Assembly: GCA_016710595.1 (NCBI GenBank)
Contig: JADJVM010000005.1
Location: 248,001-312,000 of the forward strand
Source of the DNA: Niastella sp.
Lineage (GTDB): Bacteria > Bacteroidota > Bacteroidia > Chitinophagales > Chitinophagaceae
DNA length: 64,000 nucleotides
Direction of reading: 5' to 3'
The notes below the pieces were generated by a model, which saw only the letters and a list, made by a program, of their open reading frames with translations, made no database searches and was not told where the DNA came from. Positions 26,846-35,562 of this stretch are shown here, one piece after another. The position numbers and the translations under genes were made by a program. Numbering within the stretch: the first letter of the stretch is position 1; each line of letters begins with the position of its first letter.

Positions 26846-27269
26846 GAGGCGTATTTTCATAATCCTCATCATAACGTACAAAAAAGCGGATGTAAATACT
26901 GCGGCCCAGGCGCATGATCCAGGGTTGCAAAACGATCAATAAAAAAACATCTGCACCCAACCAATAAAACACGCTATTATCATCAATTGAAAAACCTAAT
27001 ATCAACCACCATAAAAAAAAGCTTACAATAGATAAAGCAATACAAACGACATAACTGATGTATCCTGTGCCATACCAAAAGCCCACTTCTAAATGATAGC
27101 GTTGCTTACATACCGGGCATACCTCATGCATATCCAATATATTTTTCATGGTGAGGGGCACATACGCATTTTTTGACAGGAACATATCTCCTTTCCGGCA
27201 ACGGGGACAACGCATATTCAGGGTACTCCACAAAAATCCGGGTTTTGGTGTTTTTATAGCCGTGCTCAA
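26829..27269 (-). CDS. DUF983 family zinc-ribbon membrane protein
   Basis: A 146-residue protein. A CPRCRKGDMF pair and a second CPVCKQRYHLEVGFWYGTGY motif (about 50-70) would form a four-Cys zinc site. Two membrane helices follow (about 73-95 and 103-122). DUF983 genes are common in Bacteroidota and some lie near cytochrome oxidase genes, but no such genes are here. The start overlaps the SemiSWEET stop by four bases, so it is the third gene of an ABC-SemiSWEET-DUF983 operon. The 3' end overlaps the TonB receptor gene on the other strand by 17 bases. Confidence 0.88.
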   Translation of the reverse strand: MSTAIKTPKPGFLWSTLNMRCPRCRKGDMFLSKNAYVPLTMKNILDMHEVCPVCKQRYHLEVGFWYGTGYISYVVCIALSIVSFFLWWLILGFSIDDNSVFYWLGADVFLLIVLQPWIMRLGRSIYIRFFVRYDEDYENTPPTHFS

Positions 27270-27538
27270 TGATTTAATTTTTCTGGTTTGAATTTTATTT
27301 TAAATATGATCATGATCAGCACCATGGCCAAAACAATGGCATTGGTAACCCATAAGGGTGTAGAATGTATTAATACTCCATAACTAAACCAAAGCGATAC
27401 ATTACAGGTAAGTAACAGTAAGGTAAGCATGGACAGGTCTTCTGCCGATTTAGTTTTCCATATCTTAATTACCTGGGGCAAAAAAGACAGTGAAGATAAC
27501 ACGCCACCGGCATAGCCTACTATATCATGCATACCCAT
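27266..27538 (-). CDS. SemiSWEET-type sugar transporter
   Basis: A 90-residue protein with three membrane helices and the PQ-loop signature LSFLPQVIKIWKTKSAEDLS (P21, Q22), followed by SLWFSYGVLIHS and a C-terminal helix. SemiSWEETs act as homodimers and let sugars cross the inner membrane down a gradient. The gene shares one base (TAATG) with the stop of the ABC exporter upstream and overlaps DUF983 downstream, so translation is probably coupled. Confidence 0.92.
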   Translation of the reverse strand: MGMHDIVGYAGGVLSSLSFLPQVIKIWKTKSAEDLSMLTLLLLTCNVSLWFSYGVLIHSTPLWVTNAIVLAMVLIMIIFKIKFKPEKLNH

Positions 27539-29361
27539 TATTTTAATGCGGCAAAATTAATGTTTTTTCTTTCGCCAATTTGTTGCCGCCACATGGCATA
27601 GTAAAGCCCTTTGTTTTCAAGCAGGCTTTCATGGGTACCTTTTTCAGCGAGTTCGCCTTTTTCCAGTACATAAATTGTATCGGCATGCATAATAGTACTC
27701 AGCCTGTGTGCAATTAATATCGTTATTTGATTTTTTAATGTTGAAATGCTTCGGATGGTATTGGTAATTTCTTCTTCTGTGATAGAATCCAATGCCGAAG
27801 TAGCTTCATCAAACAACAATAAATGAGGATTGCGAAGCAGGGCACGGGCAATGGATAATCTTTGTTTTTCACCACCGCTTAATTTTAAGCCACCTTCACC
27901 AATCATGGTATCGAGCCCGTTTTCTGCCCGGCTTAGTAAACCATCGCAACTTGCCTTATGCAGGGCTTCATACAAATCTTGTTCGGTAGCCGATGGGTTC
28001 ACAAAAACCAGGTTTTCACGAATGGTACCGCTAAACAAATTGGTATCCTGGGTTACAAAACCAATTTGTTTTCGCAAATCATCAAAACGGATTTTTGTTT
28101 CATCGAGCCCATTATATAAAATTTTTCCTGTTTGTGGCCGGTACAGCCCTACCAGTAATTTCATTAAAGTAGATTTACCGCTCCCACTGGGGCCTACAAA
28201 TGCGATGGTATCGCCCTGCTTTACTGTGAAACTTATATTGTCAATTGCGTTTTGTGAAGCAGACCGGTGCTGAAACCCGACATGTTGAAATGTCAATGTT
28301 TGAATATTACCAAGTTTTTCGGGATTATCCGGTTCTTTTTCAGGAACCCTTTGCATTAGGTCTTCAAAGTTTTGAAGAGAAGCCTGCGCCTCCCGGTAAT
28401 TAAGAATAATATTCCCGATTTCCTGCAGCGGGCCAAATACAAAAAATGAAAATATTTGCATGGTAACTAATTGCCCTGCATCCATACTGTTTTTAAAAAT
28501 CAGCCACATTAAAATAAATAAGATTACCTGTCGCAACGTATTTACCAAAGTTCCCTGCACAAAACTGATGCTGCGGATCCGCTTTACTTTAGTGAGTTCC
28601 AAACCTAAAATTTTATAGGTATTGCGGTTCAGCCTCTCTACTTCCTGCTCAGTAAGGCCTAAGCTTTTTACTAATTCTATATTACGCAAAGACTCTGTGG
28701 TACTACCCGCCAATGCATTGGTTTTAGATACAATTGTTTTTTGGATAGATTTAATTTTACGGCTTAATATGCTGGTGATAGAAGAAAGAAAAATGATGCC
28801 CACTAAATAAGCTACCGGCACCGTCCAGTGAATAAACAATGCAGCATAAATAAATACGAATGCCACCCCTACCAACACCCCAAATAAAATATTTATGAAA
28901 CTTATCATAAATTTTTCAGTATCGGCCCGCACTTTTGTAAGTACCGATAAGGTTTCGCCACTACGCTGGTCTTCAAAATCCTGGTAAGGAAGTTTCATTG
29001 CCTGCTTAAGCCCATCTGTAAAAACCTTTGCCCCAAATTTTTGAATGACTACATTTAAAAAATAATCCTGAAAGGCTTTAGCAATACGGCTAAGCATCGC
29101 TACAGAAATAGACAGGATGATGATATAAAAAACACCTACCTCCCGGTAACTCACTCCTTTTCTTACAATAAGATCGTTGCCCCAAAAAAAGCGATGATTG
29201 CCAAAGCCCAGGGGGTTAGCAATATAATCCCCCGCCAGGTTTACCAGCTTACCAAATAAGATAGGATCAAACAATGAGAACCCGGTATTTAATGCAGCCA
29301 ATAACAAGGTGAGGCCCACCAACCATTTATGAGGTTTTAAATACTTCCATAATATTTTCAT
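27538..29361 (-). CDS. ABC exporter, fused permease and ATPase
   Basis: A 607-residue half-transporter. Six membrane helices occupy about residues 1-320. An ATP-binding domain follows with Walker A GPSGSGKST, Q loop region FVTQDTNLFSG, signature LSGGEKQRLSIARALLR, Walker B HLLLFDEATSALD and the switch His in LIAHRLST. It belongs to the MsbA/multidrug-like B family and would work as a homodimer. Lipid A, peptides or drugs are all possible cargoes. It heads a three-gene minus-strand operon with SemiSWEET and DUF983. Confidence 0.93.
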   Translation of the reverse strand: MKILWKYLKPHKWLVGLTLLLAALNTGFSLFDPILFGKLVNLAGDYIANPLGFGNHRFFWGNDLIVRKGVSYREVGVFYIIILSISVAMLSRIAKAFQDYFLNVVIQKFGAKVFTDGLKQAMKLPYQDFEDQRSGETLSVLTKVRADTEKFMISFINILFGVLVGVAFVFIYAALFIHWTVPVAYLVGIIFLSSITSILSRKIKSIQKTIVSKTNALAGSTTESLRNIELVKSLGLTEQEVERLNRNTYKILGLELTKVKRIRSISFVQGTLVNTLRQVILFILMWLIFKNSMDAGQLVTMQIFSFFVFGPLQEIGNIILNYREAQASLQNFEDLMQRVPEKEPDNPEKLGNIQTLTFQHVGFQHRSASQNAIDNISFTVKQGDTIAFVGPSGSGKSTLMKLLVGLYRPQTGKILYNGLDETKIRFDDLRKQIGFVTQDTNLFSGTIRENLVFVNPSATEQDLYEALHKASCDGLLSRAENGLDTMIGEGGLKLSGGEKQRLSIARALLRNPHLLLFDEATSALDSITEEEITNTIRSISTLKNQITILIAHRLSTIMHADTIYVLEKGELAEKGTHESLLENKGLYYAMWRQQIGERKNINFAALK

Positions 29362-29377
29362 AAGAAAAATTAAGCTG

Positions 29378-29385
29378 CAAAAATA
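29378..29385 (-). promoter_or_regulatory. Candidate -7 box for the ABC-SemiSWEET-DUF983 operon
   Basis: The minus strand reads TATTTTTGCAGC, an exact TAnnTTTG with the same CAGC extension found at serS and lysS. The start codon lies 17 bases downstream, giving a leader of about 10 bases. Confidence 0.45.
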
Positions 29386-29532
29386 CAGTGAATGAAATTG
29401 CTTAAATCACAATTTTTTGTAATAGTATTATCCTAAAAAAATTACATTCAACTCCATAAAAATATATAAAATGAGTGCAACCCTATACCCATTATTGAAA
29501 ACATAGCCAGGGTATGTAATTTAAATTTTTTC

Positions 29533-31071
29533 TTACTTACCCCTTGGTTCAGGTAAGGGTTTTCGTGGAATTCTTTCATCCCGGTTGGCAGTATTTAGAA
29601 CAAATGCGGCAATGATGGTAGCCGCTTGTTTTAAATCTTCCGGCAGCAGGTGTTCGTAACTGTCCATATTGGTATGATGGGTACGGGTATTGTATTCTAT
29701 TGGATCTTGTATAAACTGAAAACCCGGAATCCCCACGGCATCAAAAGCTAAATGGTCGGTACCGCCGGTATTTGAAATAGTAACCGTTGTGGCCCCCAAA
29801 TCATTAAAAGGTTTCAGCCATTCTGTAAAAATACTGCGGGCAGCATCATTTCCCTGTAAATAAATTCCTCTTATTTTACCGGTGCCGTTATCTAAATTAT
29901 AATAAGCGGATACTTTTTCAAATTCTGGTTTCAATTGCATTGTTGCAGGATCGGCAAAATGATTTTTTACATAATTACGGCTTCCATGCAAGCCTTGTTC
30001 TTCGCCATCCCATAAAGCAATACGAATGGTTCGCCGGGGTTGTATGCCTGAAGTTTTTATAATTCTAACTGCTTCCATCATTACAGCAGCGCCCGCGGCA
30101 TTATCGGTAGCGCCTACAGATCCCTGCCAGCTATCTAAGTGGCCACCCAGCATTACAATTTCAGATTTTAATGCAGCATCTGTGCCTTCAATTTCTGCAA
30201 CCACATTGTGGCCCATCAGGTTCTGGGTATAAAATTGAGTCACTACATCCAAATCAATCTTTACAGGTATTCCTTTACTCAATAAGCGTTGCATCAGCAT
30301 ATAATCTTCATAAGCGATCATGAGATCGGTAATATTTTCAGCATCATCTTTTGCATAACCGCCACCGCCGGAAACAAATAAAGTACCATCTTTACCACGG
30401 GTATTTGTACTCAGCAAAGCCAGCGCCCCTTCCTGGGTTGCCATGGCTTTAAGTAAACTTGAAAAGCTGGTACCCCGGTTGCCAAACATTTGATTTCTCC
30501 TGTTGCGGCCATTGGCAGGATCGGCAGTGGGAAGTTTTGCCTGTTGCATTTTTTCTAACTCTTCATCTGTATATCTTTTGGCATCAGGCTTAAATGATGG
30601 CCGGATGCTGTCTTTTTTTAAAACAATAATGATTTTATTTTTCAATTTGCCACGGTAGGCTTCAAGTGTTGCAGAATCAGTTGCATCAATAAGGATAAGC
30701 TCAGCACTTTTTAATCCACTGGTTCCTTTTGTCCAGGTTTTTGGAAAACCGATCAATGGCCTGTAATAAGGCGCTGTCATGGCGATATAAGATTTTTCAA
30801 GTTCCCAGCCTTTTCCAAATTCGCCCCAGGGTTCTAAAGCAACATGGGTAAGCCCCCATTTTTTTAATTCGTTTACAGCCCAGTTGGCAGCTTTAAAATA
30901 ACCCGGTGAATTGGTAAGCCTTGGCCCACTGGCATCTGTAAGATTAAATGCAATATCCATCACTTGTGAATTGTTTAATCCTTCTGTTCTTATTTTAGCA
31001 ATATCAATTTGTGCAAAAAGTGAAATTTGGATGCATATCATAAATGCTAACAAAAAATATAACTTTTTCAT
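29533..31071 (-). CDS. Secreted M28-family carboxypeptidase/aminopeptidase
   Basis: A 512-residue protein with a signal peptide (MKKLYFLLAFMICIQISLFAQ). It resembles plasma glutamate carboxypeptidase (carboxypeptidase Q). An N-terminal part precedes a protease-associated domain (about 130-270) and an M28 core: MLGGHLDSWQG, GATDNAAGAAVMMEA, LWDGEEQGLHGS, AYYNLDNGTG and a late His in TRTHHTNMD. These supply two zinc sites. It should hydrolyse dipeptides or terminal residues outside the cytoplasm. It stands alone. Confidence 0.92.
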   Translation of the reverse strand: MKKLYFLLAFMICIQISLFAQIDIAKIRTEGLNNSQVMDIAFNLTDASGPRLTNSPGYFKAANWAVNELKKWGLTHVALEPWGEFGKGWELEKSYIAMTAPYYRPLIGFPKTWTKGTSGLKSAELILIDATDSATLEAYRGKLKNKIIIVLKKDSIRPSFKPDAKRYTDEELEKMQQAKLPTADPANGRNRRNQMFGNRGTSFSSLLKAMATQEGALALLSTNTRGKDGTLFVSGGGGYAKDDAENITDLMIAYEDYMLMQRLLSKGIPVKIDLDVVTQFYTQNLMGHNVVAEIEGTDAALKSEIVMLGGHLDSWQGSVGATDNAAGAAVMMEAVRIIKTSGIQPRRTIRIALWDGEEQGLHGSRNYVKNHFADPATMQLKPEFEKVSAYYNLDNGTGKIRGIYLQGNDAARSIFTEWLKPFNDLGATTVTISNTGGTDHLAFDAVGIPGFQFIQDPIEYNTRTHHTNMDSYEHLLPEDLKQAATIIAAFVLNTANRDERIPRKPLPEPRGK

Positions 31072-31154
31072 ACTGATGATTTTTTATGATGGATTAAGAT
31101 ACCCATTTTAGAGCAAAGCGGTTACCCTTTTATTTATAATAAAAATATTTATTA

Positions 31155-32699
31155 CTAAGCTCCCCAACCTTCCCGATCTAAGCTTCGGTATTGAATAGCT
31201 TCAGCGAGATGCTCGGGTTGTATCTCTTCTTTACCGGCCAGGTCGGCAATGGTGCGGCTTACTTTTAAAATACGGTCATAGGCACGGGCGCTAAGTTTCA
31301 ATCGGTTCATAGCTGTTTTAAGCAGGTTTTGGCCGGCGCTATTGATTACACATATTTCTTTTAATTGGCTGCTGCTCATTTGTGCATTGGCATAAATGCC
31401 GGGACTTTTTGCATATCGTTCTGCTTGTATTTGCCTGGCTGCAATCACCCGTTTCCTTATGGCTTCACTTTTTTCATATTCCTGTTTAGAAGATAATTCA
31501 CTGAATGCAACCGGTGTTACTTCCACATGCAGGTCAATCCTGTCGAGCAAGGGGCCCGAAATTTTATTCAGGTATTTTTGAACTGCCCCGGGTGGGCAAG
31601 TGCATTCTTTTTGAGGGTGGTTAAAAAAACCACAGGGGCATGGGTTCATACTGGCAATCAACATAAAACTTGCCGGAAAATCCAGCGCAACTTTTGCACG
31701 GCTAATGGTTACCATACGTTCTTCCATAGGCTGCCGCATTACTTCTAATACAGTTCTTTTAAACTCGGGCAGTTCATCTAAAAATAAAACACCGTTATGT
31801 GCCAATGAAATTTCGCCGGGTTGTGGGTTTCCGCCACCACCTACCAGGGCTACATCAGAAATGGTATGATGCGGACTCCTGAAAGGCCGCCTGTTTACAA
31901 GCGTTGCATTTTCAGGCAACTTACCAGCCACGCTATGAATTTTAGTTGTTTCAAGCGCTTCTGATAAACTCAATGGCGGTAAGATAGTAGGCAAACGCTT
32001 TGCCAGCATGGTTTTACCGGCACCCGGCGGCCCAATAAGAATGGCATTGTGGCCACCGGCAGCAGCAATTTCCAATGCCCGTTTTATGTTCTCCTGTCCT
32101 TTTACATCTGCAAAATCTACATCAAAACTATTTTGGGCATAGGCAAATTCTTCTCTTGTATTTACGATAACCTGTGGCAAAGAACTTTCATCTTCAAAAA
32201 ATTTAACTACCTCATTAATATGTTCTACAGCATACACTTTTAAATTATTTACCATCGCTGCTTCCCGGGCATTTGCTTTGGGAAGCAATAATCCATCAAA
32301 CCCTTCTTTACGGGCTTGTATGGCAATCGGGAGTGCTCCTTTTATTGACCTCACCGATCCATCCAAACTCAGTTCGCCCATAATTACATATCGTTCTATT
32401 TTTTCGGGATGTTCTATTTGCTCGGTAGCCGCCAATGTTCCTATGGCAATGGGAAGATCAAAAGCAGTACCCGATTTTTTGATATCGGCAGGCGCCAGGT
32501 TTACTACCAACTTGGTACGTGGCATATAATAATTGTTGCTTTTTATGGCACTTTCTACCCGTTGCAGGCTTTCTTTTACTGCATTATCTGGCAGGCCTAC
32601 AATATAATAATGTTGCCCTTTGGGATCTACATTTACTTCTACCGTAATAGTAATGGCTTCTACTCCATAAACAGCACTTCCAAAAGTTTTTACAAGCAT
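31155..32699 (-). CDS. comM: YifB/ComM family AAA+ ATPase
   Basis: A 514-residue Mg-chelatase-like ATPase. An N-terminal Lon-protease-like fold (about 1-170) precedes the ATPase with Walker A IGPPGAGKTML (about 218-228), Walker B GVLFLDELPEF, and a Cys-rich turn (NPCPCGFFNHPQKECTCPPG) typical of YifB. The C-terminal domain has the KLSARAYDRILKVSRTIADL motif. ComM hexamers drive branch migration during integration of incoming DNA in natural transformation. The gene stands alone. The ComEA-like protein at 14187-15131 is the only other candidate uptake factor here. Confidence 0.93.
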   Translation of the reverse strand: MLVKTFGSAVYGVEAITITVEVNVDPKGQHYYIVGLPDNAVKESLQRVESAIKSNNYYMPRTKLVVNLAPADIKKSGTAFDLPIAIGTLAATEQIEHPEKIERYVIMGELSLDGSVRSIKGALPIAIQARKEGFDGLLLPKANAREAAMVNNLKVYAVEHINEVVKFFEDESSLPQVIVNTREEFAYAQNSFDVDFADVKGQENIKRALEIAAAGGHNAILIGPPGAGKTMLAKRLPTILPPLSLSEALETTKIHSVAGKLPENATLVNRRPFRSPHHTISDVALVGGGGNPQPGEISLAHNGVLFLDELPEFKRTVLEVMRQPMEERMVTISRAKVALDFPASFMLIASMNPCPCGFFNHPQKECTCPPGAVQKYLNKISGPLLDRIDLHVEVTPVAFSELSSKQEYEKSEAIRKRVIAARQIQAERYAKSPGIYANAQMSSSQLKEICVINSAGQNLLKTAMNRLKLSARAYDRILKVSRTIADLAGKEEIQPEHLAEAIQYRSLDREGWGA

Positions 32700-32849
32700 G
32701 GGTACTTTTTAGCTTATGCTAATGTAAGTAAAATAAAGGGCAAAATAAGTGATGGCAAGACAAGGAAGCAAGATGAGAAAATAATATTGACTGGATTTTA
32801 ATTGCTTTTAATTATTGCAGAATAGCCGAATTATAAAAAGTAAATGAGC

Positions 32850-33425
32850 TTATCCTTTTTTATGCAACACTTCATCAGTAAAATGTGCCATTCGATGTGG
32901 CTGGCTAAATTTATTTTTATTGAAGCAAACAGAAGCGCCACGTGGAATGGAAAGTGGCTTCCAGGCAGGCCCGCAAATCATTTTACCGAGTGAAACAATT
33001 TGGCCCACATGATAAATATAATGTGACTGCTGGCGGAGTACGGCTTCCATTACCGTATGACCCCCATTGCGGATATATACAATGGTTTCAAAGTTTTCGT
33101 CGTTGATGCTATCTAATGCATTGAACAAACATTGCCATCCTGCTTCCCATTTTTGTAGTAACTCTTTTTTATCTTTTATATCATTTACAAATTCAGCATC
33201 CCGGTTCCTCCATTCTTTTTCACCATCGGTAGTTAAAAAATCAGTCCACCGGCTTAGCATATTCCCCCATAAATGTTTTACTAAAATAGCAACACTATTA
33301 CTCTCCTCATTATATTGCCATTTTATTTGATCATCATCTAACTGCTCTATTGTTTTTTCGCCAAGTAGCTTATAATAATCAAATTCTTTTTTTACACTGC
33401 TTATAAATTCTAAAACGTAAGACAT
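32850..33425 (-). CDS. DUF1572 (DinB-like) family protein
   Basis: A 191-residue four-helix-bundle protein matching DUF1572 of the DinB/YfiT superfamily. Landmarks are NSVAILVKHLWGNMLSRWTDF (read 44-64), the EKEWRNRDAEF acidic turn, a middle helix with FNALDSIND, and LRQQSHYIYHVGQIV near residue 130. The three His (about 51, 135 and 139) could bind a metal as in DinB-fold thiol transferases. The biochemical role is unknown. It is a single gene on the minus strand and the last conserved gene before the accessory locus. Confidence 0.85.
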   Translation of the reverse strand: MSYVLEFISSVKKEFDYYKLLGEKTIEQLDDDQIKWQYNEESNSVAILVKHLWGNMLSRWTDFLTTDGEKEWRNRDAEFVNDIKDKKELLQKWEAGWQCLFNALDSINDENFETIVYIRNGGHTVMEAVLRQQSHYIYHVGQIVSLGKMICGPAWKPLSIPRGASVCFNKNKFSQPHRMAHFTDEVLHKKG

Positions 33426-33525
33426 AATAAAGTTTTTAGGACTATAAATTTACGAAAAAAATGTTAGGGCTTTTAGAATATTCTTAATCAACTCCTATAG
33501 AAAAAATTATCAAATTTAAAAAACG

Positions 33526-33533
33526 CCCCCCCC
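33526..33533 (+). repeat. C8 homopolymer next to a promoter
   Basis: Eight consecutive C directly abut the -33 TTTG of the promoter at 33535-33564. Mononucleotide runs of this length can vary by slippage. It lies about 52 bases before the predicted start of the lipoprotein gene. Confidence 0.7.
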
Positions 33534-33534
33534 A

Positions 33535-33564
33535 TTTGTTATTATTTAAACTTTCTTATGTTTG
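33535..33564 (+). promoter_or_regulatory. Bacteroidota-type promoter for the lipoprotein gene
   Basis: TTTG at 33535-33538 and TATGTTTG at 33557-33564 match the -33 (TTTG) and -7 (TAnnTTTG) consensus, with 18 bases between them against a usual 19-21. Transcription would start near 33571, about 15 bases before the ATG at 33586. This is the best full promoter in the window. Confidence 0.65.
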
Positions 33565-33585
33565 TAAGATAAAACCAGCCCGCAC

Positions 33586-34577
33586 ATGAAAATAAATATA
33601 ACAAATTACCCCCCTCCGCAAAACTTGTAATTGGTTTTGTTATTACACTAATTGTTTTGGCTGCTTGTAAAAAAATGGATCTTTTAATTTCCTTAGATGA
33701 ACAAACTATACAAAATATTGAAGAAAGGTTTTTTACCAGTCACCGCACTCATGATGCTTCTGAAGATAAAATAATTGATTTTATTAAAGCCAAAAATAAT
33801 AAGATTCACTTTGTAGAAAAAGCGGTTCGGCAAATTGGTTACCCACGCTGGAACAAAACCATGCTTTTTAAAAAGCCTTCTTCAAAAATACTCAGCAGGG
33901 GAACTGATGCCGACTCTGTAAGTATCTATTTTATACCCTTTGTAAGAGACAGCCAAAATTTTGTAAATGCTACCATGATAGTAGAAGCTGAACCCGGCGA
34001 TACCAGTTTTTATTACGTATGCGACTGGCAGTATAAAAGTTTAGAGCACAGTTCTCAGGCCGCTATACACTCTGCTGAACGATATGCCCTGTTTTTTATG
34101 ACACAGGATAACCGGGTATTTGGATATACTAAATTTAATATTACCGATACAGGTTTATTTGCAGGCGCAACGCCCGATGCTCTGGGAAAAAAGCAATTGA
34201 ATATTATAAACATTTCTACACCCACAAATATTTTTTTTGTTTACCATGAAATATGTGTTGATACTTATGTATGCGGCAGCGCCGACTGGTGCGCTGCACA
34301 TGGCGGTTGCGATTATTCAAATTGCGCATCTGGCGATGGCGAACCAGACCATTGCTATGTAGTAAGTTCTGTATGTAGCCAGTGGTGGGAAGAAACCGGC
34401 GGAGGAGGTGAAACGGGTGGCGGCACTTCTACCGGTGGTAATGGTGAAACAGGTGGCGGTGGTTCTACACCACCCAACCCCTGCAATGGAACACCCGATA
34501 ACCCGGCAGACCCCTACACAGCACAAAGCAATGTGGTAGACCCCGGGGATTGCCCGCCAGTCAGATTCTGTATTTAA
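33586..34577 (+). pseudogene. Frameshifted lipoprotein gene with Gly-rich tail
   Basis: The ATG at 33586 opens a frame that meets a stop at 33628-33630. The 306-residue frame used downstream has no good start of its own (TTG at 33657). If one C is added in the C6 run at 33609-33614, the two frames join. The product then begins M-K-I-N-I-T-N-Y-P-P-S and continues into a classic lipoprotein signal (KLVIGFVITLIVLAACKK) with its lipobox Cys. The mature part has a Cys-rich segment (about residues 205-245 of the downstream frame) and a Gly/Thr-rich linker (GGGGETGGGTSTGGNGETGG). No known domain was recognised. A real mutation, phase variation or a sequencing error are all possible. Confidence 0.6.
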
Positions 34578-34584
34578 CTGGGCA

Positions 34585-35115
34585 ATGCAACCCACTAATA
34601 ATTATAGAGAGCAGGCTGGTATTATTGTAAGAAAAAATGGGGAAATTTACCTTAAAAATTTAAGGTCTGGTAATGCAGGAGGTACAAGATCCATTGATTA
34701 TTCAACTAATATTGGAGAGGAGCTACTTGGCTATTTTCATACGCACCCGGTTGATCCGGATTATAAACTACGTTCTTTTTTTTCTGATGATGATTTTTGG
34801 GAATTTCATAAATATGCCCGAACTAACCAGGGATATTTAATGGCATTAGAATGTGGTAATAAACTGTTTATTGCCGTGGTAGAAGATGTGCAGAAATACC
34901 AGGCATTTATGACAATAGCTAGAATTATGCAATTAAAAAATGAAAGTTATATTGAAACTGTACTCACTCCACAACAACCTAATTACTATACACATGGCCA
35001 ACAGGCCTCAATAAATGCTGCCATACAATTCTTTGGCTCAGCGGCTAATTGTGGGCTTGGATTTTACGAAACAACCTACCCTGAAAAAACCAATTTTATT
35101 AAAATTAATCCATAA
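34585..35115 (+). CDS. JAB/MPN-like metallopeptidase domain, possibly split from the upstream gene
   Basis: A 176-residue frame with JAMM features: Glu9 in YREQAGIIV, GYFHTHP with H52 and H54, and SDDD with S67 and D68-70. These could form the E...H-x-H...S..D zinc site. It begins eight bases after the upstream frame ends. The same frame reads protein-like before the ATG (SDSVFNWAMQPT, from 34561). It may therefore be the C-terminal domain of one lipoprotein-linker-JAB protein, separated by a second frameshift near 34555-34560. As a free protein it has no signal peptide. The target is unknown. Confidence 0.55.
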   Translation: MQPTNNYREQAGIIVRKNGEIYLKNLRSGNAGGTRSIDYSTNIGEELLGYFHTHPVDPDYKLRSFFSDDDFWEFHKYARTNQGYLMALECGNKLFIAVVEDVQKYQAFMTIARIMQLKNESYIETVLTPQQPNYYTHGQQASINAAIQFFGSAANCGLGFYETTYPEKTNFIKINP

Positions 35116-35121
35116 AAATTT

Positions 35122-35529
35122 ATGAAAAAAATATTCTTCTTAATTATTACTTTAATAGTGTTCAATAAAAGTAACCTTTCTGCGCAAACATTAAAGGATA
35201 GTATATTAGCCATAAATTTTAGCCATTATATTGATAAACCCATAGATTCTTTAATAAATGTATTACCTGCATCTTATGATAGCATTTATACAAGAGCTGG
35301 AAGCTCCATATTTGTAGGTGCCAAAGTTGTTGTAAACTATAGCCATGCAGATATTTGGGTTTATATTTATCCCGTCAGTCACAATTATTTTACACCACTT
35401 AATGCCGCAAAACAGCCTGCTCATATTGCATGGCCATTTACATCTGTAAGAAAAGAAAAAGTATGGAAAATTGTAGTTTGGAGCCTTTCGAATATGCCAT
35501 TAAGAGAAATATGTTGCGGTACAGATTGA
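35122..35529 (+). CDS. Small secreted protein, hypothetical
   Basis: A 135-residue protein with a signal peptide (MKKIFFLIITLIVFNKSNLSAQ). The mature part is rich in beta-strand-forming residues and ends in a short Cys-containing tail (REICCGTD). No domain was recognised. It starts six bases after the JAB-like gene, so it is probably cotranscribed, and may be a partner or immunity-like protein. That is only a guess from position. Confidence 0.65.
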   Translation: MKKIFFLIITLIVFNKSNLSAQTLKDSILAINFSHYIDKPIDSLINVLPASYDSIYTRAGSSIFVGAKVVVNYSHADIWVYIYPVSHNYFTPLNAAKQPAHIAWPFTSVRKEKVWKIVVWSLSNMPLREICCGTD

Positions 35530-35562
35530 TGGTAGTAGAAAGTTTATGAAAAAAATAAATTT

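Noticed and set aside
33657..33659. TTG as the true start of the Gly-rich tail protein
   Set aside because: It falls inside what reads as a lipoprotein signal peptide just before the lipobox Cys, so the real start is upstream across the C-run frameshift.
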